In this document: one piece after another, positions 11,701 to 24,885 of the stretch
Layout: each line of letters opens with the position of its first letter
How positions within the stretch are numbered: position 1 is the stretch's first letter
Assembly (NCBI GenBank): GCA_973895155.1
Contig: OZ316897.1
Coordinates: forward strand, 11,098,001 to 11,162,000
Length of the DNA stretch: 64,000 nt
From: Marsupella aquatica
Taxonomy: Eukaryota; Marchantiophyta
Direction: 5' to 3'
Program-made: the position numbers and the translations under genes
Notes under the pieces: model-generated
Databases searched by the model: none
The model's input: only the letters and a program-made list of their open reading frames with translations
Told to the model about the DNA's origin: nothing

Positions 11701-13290
11701 TCCATTAACCAATTTCTGTCATCCATCCCACTAGACTAGATTAGCCAGAATAGAAATTAATCTAGAAAAAATATTGTTAGCATCTTCTTCTTCAGTAAAG
11801 GTGACATTTGTCACATTGGTTAAAATAAAACATTCTAAAAATTAAGCTCGTCAGAGCACCTTTCCATTTACCCCATTTTTACCCCCTACCCCTGTTCTTG
11901 CAATTTGCAAAGGCGGCAGTTTATCCCAAGTGGAATGGTACCCAGTCTAACCCTCTTTAAACCACACATGCCCATACAAAAGTTTCATTCCCTCCCTAAC
12001 TACCCCTCATTCCTGTCCTGTGTTGAACAGTGTCTCACCATAAAGGTGAAACACTCAGCCCATTACCGAACTTACTTTATATTAATGAGAGCCTCACCAC
12101 CTTTGTGGAGCTCAAGTCCATTCCTGAACTTAATATTAATGAGAGCTCTACTAGCAACCACCTTACCTCGCAATAGGTGCACTCGCTCGCCACCTTTTGT
12201 GTAACTCAAGTCCGTTCCTGAACTATATATTAATGAGAGCTCGTGGTAACCCATAGCTCATTACAGGTGCGTAAGTGTTTAGCACAGCGAGGGTGCAAGT
12301 ACGACAATAGGGGAATGTCAGAGCATATTTCCATCCCAAGTGGAATGGTACTGAGTCTCACCCTCTTTGCAACAAGAAGGAAGTGCAAATGGAAGTGCAC
12401 TCAGCTGGATTAGCTATTCTAGGTCTTTGAGACTGGAGAAGAGAATGGAAACAGACCATCCGATCTCTCGGATGGGGCTTTATTCGGGTAGCTGGTTCAG
12501 AACATTTCCACCACAGAAGGGAATGCGATCTTCTAGACATTCATTTTGGTTTAAAAAGTTTCGACTATAACATATTGCAGTGCGGTGGACTGAGGTAGAA
12601 AGCGACTTTGACAGATCGTTGGACGGGGCCGAACTGTATGGCTCCTCTCTGCGAAAAATAGATCTCAGGGATGCATGATGCAGCATTTCCCAAGGTTCGC
12701 ATGAGCCACAGAGCGTTCAAAGCTTAGCTCGGAATCGTTCATATTGTACTAACATTCTAGAAGGGATGCCCATTTCATTGGGATATTTCGTCTTGAAAAA
12801 TACTCTACGAGTGCCCAACAAACTGATACCTGACATCCACATAATGTTTCCACTTACCACGAATTCAATAATCAGTAATAACATCCTCAATAATCTACAA
12901 ACATCATGTCACAAAAAGGGAACCTCTAATCAGGATGAGCATGGACTCATGTGAAACACAACTGTTGCAAACTTGCAATCAGACAAAAAGGCTTTCGGGA
13001 TGCTAAATTCAATATGATTTTCGAAGTGATCAGAACTGGGAACTTCTTGGCCAATTACGCATGAAGTAGTAGAAAGAACAGCTTCTCAATCTTCCACGGA
13101 GAGCTGACCCTAAGGAAACAACATTCATGTGAGAAAATACCGACGATCTCCAGATTCCAGTTTACAGATAATACATTCTAAACAACGTTGCTCGAAACTA
13201 TAGTTAGCTGATAGTTGGCAATCGTGCCAAGCCCTCCTTACAAATGGGGCAGAGCCTATCAAAGCATAGTCCAGTGATACACGTCGCGAC
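8701..13290. other. Gene-poor region with short diverged repeats
   Basis: No gene is supported over about 4.6 kb. It holds several local duplications: a 45-bp phrase containing TATATCAAAGCTGCAAA at 9367 and 9410; a roughly 110-bp unit ending ATTGTTGCNCCAGTGAC at about 10057 and 10163; three copies of a phrase ending ATTAATGAGAGC at about 12080, 12130 and 12225; and a direct repeat of about 40 bp (CCCAAGTGGAATGGTAC) at 11924 and 12334. The 109-aa ORF at 9275-9604 matches nothing I recognise. This reads as old transposon and minisatellite debris. Confidence 0.45.
11915..12375. repeat. Direct repeat pair about 410 bp apart
   Basis: The phrase TCCCAAGTGGAATGGTAC followed by CAGTCT/GAGTCT and a similar CCCTCTTT sequence occurs at about 11924 and 12334. 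A further shared GTCAGAGCA phrase lies upstream of each. The spacing and weak extension could mean a small degraded LTR-like or duplicated element, but no internal coding sequence supports a retrotransposon. Confidence 0.45.
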
Positions 13291-14524
13291 TTAAGCAGCG
13301 GAGCGATGAAAGTGAACATTCCTCCACTGGTTATCCACTTTTTCCCACACCCTGCTTTCATTCCAGGCCTTGGTTTCATTGGTGTTTTGATCCCGAACTA
13401 GACGTGTGTATGTGACTAGTCCCGCATTGTTCCCTAAGAGAGTGACCTTCGGTGCTACTATAGTAGAGTCCGAAGGGGAAACTGTTCCACTGGCAGCTTT
13501 CTTGTCAAAGTAGAATTTGTGAAAATCCAAGCCTTCCACCAGATGACCTGCACGACTCTCAACACAAGCAAGGCTCAGCCAAGAGACCTACCAAAGCAGA
13601 CAGAAGACAACTTTAGCAAAGTAGTCCAGAACGCTCAGCTATTGCAATGGATTAAGAAAAAAATTCCGACTCGCCCAAGCACCTCCACATCAGGCATCAA
13701 ATATTGTGGACTCCTGTTCCAATAAAATATTATTCTCAGATAAAGCACTATTCTCAGATTCACCGAGTGCACTATTCTCAAATTCACAATACAGAAACGG
13801 AAGCTGTCCTGTATTGCCAGATTCTTTCGTAGAAATGAGAGACATACACGACTTTTATCTAAACAATTCAAGAAATGTTGTTCCGGCCTTATTCATATGA
13901 AACGTTATCTGGAAGACATCCTTTTCGTGAAGAAATTTGTATCTCGCCTTAGATAGATTAAGTCTTCACTCCAGAGTGAAGCAGGCCAGAGCACATCAGC
14001 AAGCGTTGGAAAATCTGATCAATATACAAAATTCCACAAATTCCTACAACACAAACTTCAAGCCTGCTCATTCGTTATGTCAGTTCCAAATGTTACAGAC
14101 TTTGTCCTCTTTTCTTCTTCTTCTTCCATGAGAGGCAAGCTATCTCCTAAAGTGGGTTGATTTTGGACTCCCATCAGACGACAAAATAACAATGCTTATG
14201 AGCACTTACAAGTCCGTCAGAAGTTAATTCCTTTTACCATTTACTATTTTCCAGAACGCCTGCAAGGCAGGATCTTGGAAGGCATTAATTGAGGAGCTCA
14301 ATCCCTCAAAATTACACGGGCCTCCGTTGGAACTGGTGCTAGGTGTCCCAGTATCTAGAACTGTCCAGCATTCAAGCAATCCAATCAGGCAGGAAATGCG
14401 GTTACGTACCTGCAGCTTCCGGTTCAAATGCAGTCAGTCCCGGATCGCAGAGTTCTTTGTATACGCCATAATCGTTTCTGTCAATCCCTCGCAAGAGGCT
14501 TTCTGTAGTCCGAAGTAAATCAAC
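13291..14524 (-). CDS. CaMKII association-domain (SnoaL-like fold) protein, N-terminus unresolved
   Basis: Two exons give a nearly complete association domain of the calcium/calmodulin kinase II type (PF08332 family), the module that forms kinase hub rings in animals. Exon 14524-14410 follows an acceptor (GACTATAG) and ends CTGCAG|GTACGT. It encodes VDLLRTTESLLRGIDRNDYG followed by YKELCDPGLTAFEPEAAG. Exon 13547-13291 continues as HLVEGLDFHKFYFD and ends RVWEKVDNQWRNVHFHRSAA, then stop. The phases agree (G|GT). The hallmark blocks CDPxLTxFEPEAxGxLVEGxDFHKFYF and the terminal VHFHRS are all there. About 124 residues are visible and only a few N-terminal residues are missing. The next gene ends at 15962, so there is under 1.5 kb for the rest: this is a stand-alone domain, not a kinase fusion. 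One possible first exon is ATG at 15548 (MSASKER, 15548-15528), which is phase-compatible but weak. Function in plants is unknown; a ring-forming or small-molecule-binding role is inference. Confidence 0.88.
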
Positions 14525-15961
14525 CTATAGTCGTCAATGACACTAAGATTTTATGTTAGCGAAAATTTCTTGTTTTAGAAAACGAAACTTTGTACGAATC
14601 AAGTGCTGAACTCTGCATTTAGCCAGGGAAACCAGGGGCCAAAATAAAATTGTCTCCTTTATGTACTATTCAAACTTTACAATAGCCCATTTATGTAGCA
14701 ATCAAACTTTATGATAGCTCTAAGTTGGTATTCATTGAGAATACGTGCCCTCATTATCTTTGCCATGTTTAGGTCCAGCAAGTTTCCTAGACATATTTGT
14801 GTGCACCAATCTGCACATTGTAAGTTATCAACAGCGACATCCAGTTCCTACACCAACAATATATAGATGCTGTACACAACTTTTTGCTTTATTGGATGGT
14901 TTTGGAATCCAAGCCTTGAATGCGTCATATAGGTACAGCGGACTGTAACCCAAGTTCTGAACTGAACTCTTGAGGGTTGCTACAGGTGAGTTTGAGGGAC
15001 TTTCGATACAACTAAGGTGAGAAACTTGGTGGCTCAGAGGTTGCAAGTTGTTTGAAGATTGAACACCCATCAGATGCACCGATGCTTTATACACATTCAA
15101 ATCGGATGCAAGGGACTTTCTTCAGTGATCAAGGTTCAGAAGGTGGATGAGCAGCGAGTGCAGCAATACTTGTGGCAGATGCAGTCCATACCTTTCACTC
15201 ACTCACAGATCTCAGAGGCTTCATACCAAAAATTGAAAGATAGAAGTTGTGCTCGACATTGGACGCAATAATTGAAAAGAACTTTTGCAACCTAAGATAA
15301 TTGTCTCTCGGACGCACTGTAGCCGTGGATGGTCTATTTTGCTTTGAGTAAAAAGAACTCTTTATCAATACTCATAAGATAGCCCAGTCTGTGGGACTTG
15401 TAAATGCGGACCTGGCTAGAGGTGGCGGCTCACAGCTCAATAGGAGACATGTAAGAATGAGGAACAATCTATAAAATGGGTAGAAGTTTGCTTCCTCCCA
15501 TACAATATCTCATTCTTGGCTATCAACTCTTTCCTTGGAGGCAGACATGATCCACAGTCTACTACATGGCTATATCTGTTCTATTTCAATCCACTGTCGG
15601 GACAAGCTCATCATTTACGGAAGAACACTTTTGGCCTGAACTGTCACAGAGATAATTGTTCCCCTCTTGGATTGAACGAAAATGAAGCATTAAGTGCCCA
15701 TGGATCACTGCCGTGGAGTGAATGCCGTGACCTTAAGCAAATAACATTTCCTTCGGCCACAAATACAATGCTATACTTTGGAATAGGTTTGAAGGTGTAG
15801 CATTGATGGTTATGTGGTTTCGATGGTGTTTGATAGTGTATGTTTGATAGTTACCAAGGTTTGATAGTTACCAAGGTTTGATAGTGTTTTATAACTCTCC
15901 ACTTATCCATACACCTCCAGAAACAGTATCACGTATACGGCCAGGTAGTTGATCATTATTA
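14525..15961. other. Gap between CaMKII-domain gene and kinase gene
   Basis: Presumed first intron(s) and start of the association-domain gene, plus the 3' flank of the UMP/CMP kinase gene. A run of GTTTGATAG/GTTACCAAG repeats lies at about 15826-15890. ORFs at 14828-15100 (minus), 15059-15271 (plus) and 15516-15800 (plus) show no family resemblance. Confidence 0.35.
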
Positions 15962-19772
<3,811 letters not shown>

Positions 19773-20219
19773 GCTCCTCTCAACTTTAATTAATTAACCA
19801 CAGCACTCAACTTTCACGGACGGATCCAAAGATTGCCCGACCCCGCATCGATTCTTTCCCCTCCAATTGCTCTACGCCTCCTCCTCCTCTCGGCCTACGT
19901 CTGTCAGGGAGGGAATCAATCCACTCTGTCCTGCTGCTGCACTTTCCACGACCAGCACGCGGATTCGTGGATCATTCTGTTCCGTTGTTGACCGCCTGCC
20001 TCCGCTCCCTCTCCTAGGATCCCACCATACTACCATAGTGTCCTAGTGTGTGGTACGCTTCTTCCGTGTTCCTTCGTTCCTGTGTTCGTTCGTTCGTTGG
20101 TTCAATCGTTGGCTTTGCTCCAATTTGTGTGTAATGAATGCCTGCCCGCCGAGCCTGCCGCCGAGCCTAAACCCAGCCCTTAGACAGCTACCCGACCATG
20201 GCACACATTGATTTGCGAG
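19773..20219. promoter_or_regulatory. CT-rich leader/promoter region of the kinase gene
   Basis: Directly upstream of the kinase ATG the plus strand is strongly CT-rich (about 19680-20010; GA-rich on the sense strand), a common feature of plant core promoters and 5' leaders. A run of GTTC/GTTCGTTCG lies at about 20075-20105. No TATA box can be placed confidently. Confidence 0.4.
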
Positions 20220-20222
20220 TAA

Positions 20223-20559
20223 GGGCCACTTTACAAGAAGGGTGCGATAATTTGATTACTTTCTACCAGGGTTGTAACATAGCCCAACTTTTTGTGTGTC
20301 CCGGAAGTCTCTAGACCAATCCAAGGCAGGACTTGTAGGAGAAAGTGGTCTGCCCATTTTCACACCTCCGGAGGTCTGATAGTCTAGCGCCCGGATGAGA
20401 GCCCCGAGCCAGCTAGCCTGAGCTGATCCATACCAGCATGCAAGTTCGGTCATTCCCGCAACTCAACTAGCCGCGCCAATCTTCTAAACAATGGTCATGA
20501 TTGATTGGGTCCTGAAGAAAGAGGGACTAAATTGCCGCGCCCATCTTGTAAAGTGGCCC
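20223..20559. mobile_element. MITE with 24-bp terminal inverted repeats and TAA target duplication (PIF/Harbinger-like)
   Basis: The left end reads GGGCCACTTTACAAGAAGGG from 20223. The right end is its inverse, ending CTTGTAAAGTGGCCC at 20559. The outer 16 bases are identical and about 22 of 24 match. TAA flanks both ends (20220-20222 and 20560-20562), as expected for the TAA/TTA target preference of PIF/Harbinger elements and their Tourist-type MITEs. The 337-bp interior has no coding sequence, so it is a non-autonomous copy. No second full copy is seen in this window. Confidence 0.82.
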
Positions 20560-20600
20560 TAATGTAATTGCCATCTTGTAAAGTGGCCCTAATGTAATTG
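20541..20600. repeat. Perfect 30-bp tandem duplication at the MITE right end
   Basis: The 30 bases 20541-20570 are repeated exactly at 20571-20600. The unit contains the last 19 bases of the MITE, the TAA target site and eight flanking bases (ends AATGTAATTG). It therefore arose after the insertion, by slippage or during a later transposition or repair event. Confidence 0.93.
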
Positions 20601-20619
20601 TATTCCAGTGAACCCTTCA

Positions 20620-20815
20620 AGTACTCTAATAACTAGCCTGACTACTCTTTCCTTTCAGAGTGCTCTAATAACTAGCCTGACTATTCTGTCCTTGAACGAG
20701 AATAGAATTGAAAAAAAAAAACACTACTCTTTTGTTTCCAGTACTGTAATAACTAGGCTGACTATTCTGTCCTTGAACGTGTCTGAATAGAATTGAAAAC
20801 AAAAAAAAACAAAAA
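20620..20815. repeat. Three-copy short repeat with A-rich spacers
   Basis: Variants of TAATAACTAGCCTGACTATT occur at about 20626, 20666 and 20745. The last two are followed by CTGTCCTTGAACG and AATAGAATTGAAAA then A-runs. It is an imperfect tandem array with poly-A tracts and no coding potential. Confidence 0.75.
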
Positions 20816-21467
20816 AAATTATACTCTTTTCCGTTATCTTTGTATATCGTTTCTTTTTTGTGCACCTTTTAGATTTATCTTATTGAGAGTTATTATACAT
20901 TTTGTCCTTATTTGAATTATGATCTAGACCCTAGCCTTTAAAAGTAGTTTCTGTTTGTGATTATATAGTAAGATATACTCGGTTCCAACATCATAGATGT
21001 GACAAATGGATGGGTAGTGGGAAGTGGAGGTAAGAAAGGAGGGGCCAAAGGAATAATAATAGTTGGTGATATGCAAGAACAATCGAGTTTATCATGGTAT
21101 GAAAATTTTATTGAACTTGTGGGCATGACAAAAAAAGTTCTAGGATAACCGAGGGGGGCCGGGACTAGTGGCAGACAGAAAACTCTTTTGAGCATTCTGG
21201 TAGCAGGGTTTAATTTGTGAATAATTCTTTTCCAGGAGAACGTTTTCTGGCTATATATATTGGGCACAAGATTAGGATAGCAGCATGGAGTAAAAATGGT
21301 TACTCACCAATAACTTTTGTTCCATACAGATTATTTTATGTACTGTAGTAGTAGCTCTGTTCTCAATTCTCAATTGCAAAAAGTTATTTATACTTGCTTC
21401 CACACTTTTGTCGAAGGCCAATTAGATTTTTCCCTATAAAAAAGTTTTCTTATTCTATTTTATTGTA
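20816..21467. other. Intergenic, no gene seen
   Basis: AT-rich sequence. The minus ORF at 20938-21267 (109 aa) matches nothing I recognise and has no splice context. Confidence 0.35.
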
Positions 21468-21703
21468 TCTACAACTATAATAAAGGATTTTGTCTTTTTT
21501 AGTCCTTTGTCTCAATACAAAAAAGCTCCTGAGCGGGAAAGATCCACAGCTGTTGGATTTTATTAGTTGTTTTCCCTGACCATTGATGGAAAAAATGTGC
21601 ACACCTGGCACATATGTGCTTCCCGTTGCCCCATAAATGCCCCGGCCCGATTCCCTATGGGCCGGCCCTTCTTGCATAGTGCACCGCACGGGCATAGGGC
21701 TCG
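21468..21703 (+). mobile_element. Helitron-like non-autonomous element, copy 1
   Basis: This 236-bp segment is closely similar to 44361-44602, and similarity stops abruptly at both edges. It begins TCTACAACTATAATAAAGG, like the TC-initial, TA-rich 5' ends of plant Helitrons, and is preceded by A. Near the 3' end is the small hairpin GTGC-ACC-GCAC, then GGGCATAGGGCTCG and a flanking T. Helitrons end in a hairpin followed about ten bases later by CTRR and insert between A and T. CTCG here differs from CTAG by one base. There is no coding content and no inverted repeats or target duplication, also as expected. Confidence 0.68.
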
Positions 21704-23650
21704 TTTGCCTATAAGTAGGCAAAACATGTGTTCAAAGCCAATTTCAACAAACTGCCCATTGCCCTAAGATGCCGGAATATTTTTCAGCCCCTTGTTTTAG
21801 AGACATCACATTTTCACTCTAGGCACCTGTGTCTTTTTTGCTCCTGCAGCACATCAAAGCCATGTATATGATCAAAGCATTTTTCTAGCAGCCCCAACAA
21901 CATCCTTTCCATTTCTTTCAGGGCCTAAAATCGACGCAAAGCAGCTGTGTGCCCTAGCTATTTCCCCCCAAGGATTGTTTCATTTAGGGGCAAAGCTATT
22001 CTGGGCCGTATACATAGGTTCCTCCCAAGCACTCAACATAATTCTAGGTGATAGGGTTTGTAGGAAATGAGGTGGCAAGCCATGGCAAAGGATGGCTCTC
22101 TTGACCCATCCCTCATCTACTCAAACTCATTTGGAGCTCATTAGGTCCCTCTGTTAATTTCCTCCTCAAGCCATACATTTTCATATACAATATAATTTGT
22201 CAGTTACCTTATTCCACATTACAACATACTGGCAAGAACCCAAATCTACCATGGAACTGGTCTTTGGTCCTTGGGGGCCTCACTCTAAAGGGGGTCTCTT
22301 ATCACTCTCAATGTTTTTAGCTATTAAACACCCTAAAAAATAAGAAGACAAAATTTTTCCAAACTATTTTTCTACTCCAAAGAATATTCAAACATATTCT
22401 CAAAATTCATTTCTAAAACACTATCTTTTCTTATAATTCTCAAAATTGGATTTTAAAACCCTAATGTTCTTCTACAGAAATTTGAAATCATTTTACTCAA
22501 CCTAATAACAAACCCTATATTTACTTTTGTGTGATAGGTGGAAAGAAAACAAGTGAGGACCCCAAGCTTCAGTCACTTGGATTGGTAGTGACACGGCCCA
22601 AACCAGTGCCAGAAACATCCATGGAAACCCAGAAAACCTCAAGGGGCAATGTATCATGGTGAGAGAATAGGGGGAAACAAACCCACAACTTGTGCTTATT
22701 AGCAAGCATTCCCACCAGTGTGCTAGAGTAGAACCTCACCTGCCACTCACTCCAAAGCTACTGCAAATCTTTAAATCTCTGCACATAGAATACTGATGAG
22801 AGTACCCAACAACCAATAGGTTCATTTATTGGCTCAACGAGCATCTCATGAGCAAACACCAATCTTCTTGAGATTTGTGTACTTTTTGTAATGCACGGCC
22901 GTATCATGCTCCAGCAGCACTTGCATGGTAAAATGTACACGTTCCATATCAAGGCTGGCTTTACATGATGAGGTGGTGATAGGGCCATTTGCAAAAAAGA
23001 ATTCACTTAGAGTAAATGGCTAGCCTACTTTAGCTAGACGCTTACTTTTGGAATGGTAATACACCAGTCCTCCATGGCACATTGTGGGGCCCATCTGGAT
23101 CCTAGGTGTACGGGCCATTTAATTCCTTCTTGTAGTCCACCTCGTGAGATGGTTTCTCAAATGGCCTTGAGGACCATTTCTCATTTGGGAATCTCACATC
23201 TTACCTTGAAAATGACTCCCTTGTTTTGCTATGGAACACTTGAAAGTGATAGGAATTGATAGTCAACAGGTGGCCCTATCCTGTAGGTATTGAAAATGTA
23301 TGGAAAATATGGCCTGGGTTTATGTAAAGTCCCCCTTGAGCACTCTCTACAGCCTTATGTCATAGTATCTGTCGTCTCAAGCTCAACTTTTATACTAAGG
23401 ATGTATCAAGGTCTTAGTACATGTTCATTTTCCAAGTAGATTGAATTGCTCCCCATAATGATTGTAAATGCGTACTTGCTTCTATATTGGCTTTAATTAC
23501 AATAATGAGGGTTTGACCACTCCCATTTTTTCTAGACCAAACTGTGGGCAACTTTAGGGCTATATGTAGGCTATTAGCCCAAAGGCAACAGGCCAAGCTC
23601 GTGACACTCTCTCCATAACCCAATGCAAAGCAAGCAGTAAGTTGCTCAAG
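21704..23650. other. Intergenic, no gene seen
   Basis: About 1.9 kb of mixed-composition DNA. Only short ORFs (longest about 82 codons, 22758-23006 minus), none resembling a known family. It may contain older transposon remnants that I cannot identify. Confidence 0.35.
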
Positions 23651-23691
23651 GGCATTTAAAAGTAAGATTTCTGGTTGTTTTAAACTAGCAC
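23651..23691. repeat. Target-site duplication flanking LINE fragment, copy A
   Basis: A 41-bp segment beginning GGCATTTAAAAGTAAGATTT is repeated at 24654-24694 with one difference (C here, T there). The two copies bracket the LINE fragment exactly, so they are best read as the duplication made at insertion. Confidence 0.85.
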
Positions 23692-24653
23692 CAAATATAT
23701 ATATATATACACATTTTTTTTACAGAAAAAGGCCAAATAGAGTACAAAAGAATAAACAAGAGAGGTCCCAAGTGGACAAAACCAAACGCAAAAGAAGTGA
23801 GCAAAAGGAAACACTAAAAACCAAGAAAGAGGAACTAAAAGAAGTGAGCAAAAGGAAACCCCTAAAAACCAAGAAAGAGTAACTAAAACTATCGCAAATG
23901 GACCGAGGTCCTCATCATACCTAGCAAATGTGGCAACAAGCTAGTGGTCTACATCAAGTGTCGAAACTAGATCGGCAAGTGGGACAGGAATGTCCTCTAG
24001 GGGGGCTAGCCGCTGCGGAGTCACACTAGCACCCACTGTCAGAGATCGACGATAGACGGCCCGAGCTTGAGCACGCTGTAAGGTGACTGAAATGCGTTGG
24101 CGAAAGTGCGTGGTCAAAACAGATAGCGGGGGCCCGGTGGGACCCATCCGGCCGTGAACATCCCGAGCAGCTTGGCGAAGAAGCCCGTCGAACTGATGAT
24201 GGAGACGCCCAAATATCTCAAGAGCAAGGGGCAGGAAGCTATCAGATGAAGCTTGTGCAGCATATTTGGCCTCCTTCGTTGTTGTTGCTCATGATGCTGC
24301 TGCCCCTGCCGTTGTTGCCGCTGTCTCAATGATGTCTTGGCGCAATGGGTTTGCCACCACTACATCTGCCAAAGTACGGTGACCTTCACGGACCATGGTA
24401 AGATCCACCCGTAATCGCTATGATGGAGGACCAGGTAACTCGAGCACCACCTCCTGCCGCACACAGACCAAAGAGCCAGAGAGAACCTGAGCAGTCACAT
24501 CTCTCACAGCGTCGTGAACAAAAATGGTTTCGCCGCCCAAACTGCATCGAAGAAGATGGACACCTGTGGCATCACAAGGCTTCCCACAAGTGCAAGTAGG
24601 AGGTAAACCAGCAAGAAGTGGGTGGGGCAAGCCCATACGAAGACGCATGTTGT
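23692..24653 (-). mobile_element. 5'-truncated LINE fragment: C2HC motif plus endonuclease-like C-terminus
   Basis: Read on the minus strand, 24648-24418 encodes GLPHPLLAGLPPTCTCGKPC and then DATGVHLLRCSLGGE, with a zinc-binding Cys/His knuckle (C-x-C-x3-C-x6-H-x3-C). VHDAVRDV follows, then RLRVDLTMVREGHRTLADVV and, after a stop, KEAKYAAQASSDSFLPLALE. This order (knuckle after the reverse transcriptase, then an Asp/Glu/Lys-containing restriction-like endonuclease block) belongs to non-LTR elements with a C-terminal endonuclease. The reverse transcriptase itself is missing, so the insertion is 5'-truncated. The 3' side on the minus strand ends in an A-run (Ts at about 23714-23721) next to a TA repeat, and a 41-bp duplication flanks the element. 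An internal TGA and frame shifts make it non-functional. Confidence 0.82.
23789..23887. repeat. Two-copy 47-48 bp tandem repeat in LINE 3' region
   Basis: AAAAGAAGTGAGCAAAAGGA starts at about 23790 and recurs at about 23837. Both copies run on through TAAAAACCAAGAAAGAG. The repeat lies in the 3' untranslated part of the truncated LINE. Confidence 0.85.
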
Positions 24654-24694
24654 GGCATTTAAAAGTAAGATTTCTGGTTGTTTTAAATTAGCAC
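24654..24694. repeat. Target-site duplication flanking LINE fragment, copy B
   Basis: Second copy of the 41-bp duplication, identical to 23651-23691 except for one base. It marks the truncated 5' edge of the LINE insertion. Confidence 0.85.
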
Positions 24695-24885
24695 AAAAGA
24701 TGTTGTTGCATTAAAGATGTCGTTTGCAGTAAAAGTATTTTTGCGCAAAAGATGTCATTGTATAGAAGATGTCATTGCACAAAAGATATTGTTATGTAAA
24801 AGAGGCAGTTTCTGCAAAAGGCATCGTTGCATCACAAATGTCGTTGCACAAGAGACATAATTTAGAAAATAATCAATTTGTGCAA
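24690..24885. repeat. Degenerate array of AAAGATGTCNTTGCAC-type units
   Basis: About eight imperfect units of about 20-25 bp, such as AAAAGATGTCATTGTAT and AAGATGTCATTGCACAAAAG. The reverse complement (GTGCAACGACATCTTTT style) is the core of the larger array at 56440-57000, so both belong to one repeat family. Confidence 0.7.

Noticed and set aside
11915-12375. LTR retrotransposon hypothesis for the direct repeat pair
   Set aside because: Repeats are only about 40 bp, with no TG...CA ends, primer-binding site or internal coding sequence.
13291-15961. Fusion of the CaMKII association domain to a kinase domain
   Set aside because: No kinase motifs are visible upstream on the minus strand before the neighbouring gene begins at 15962.
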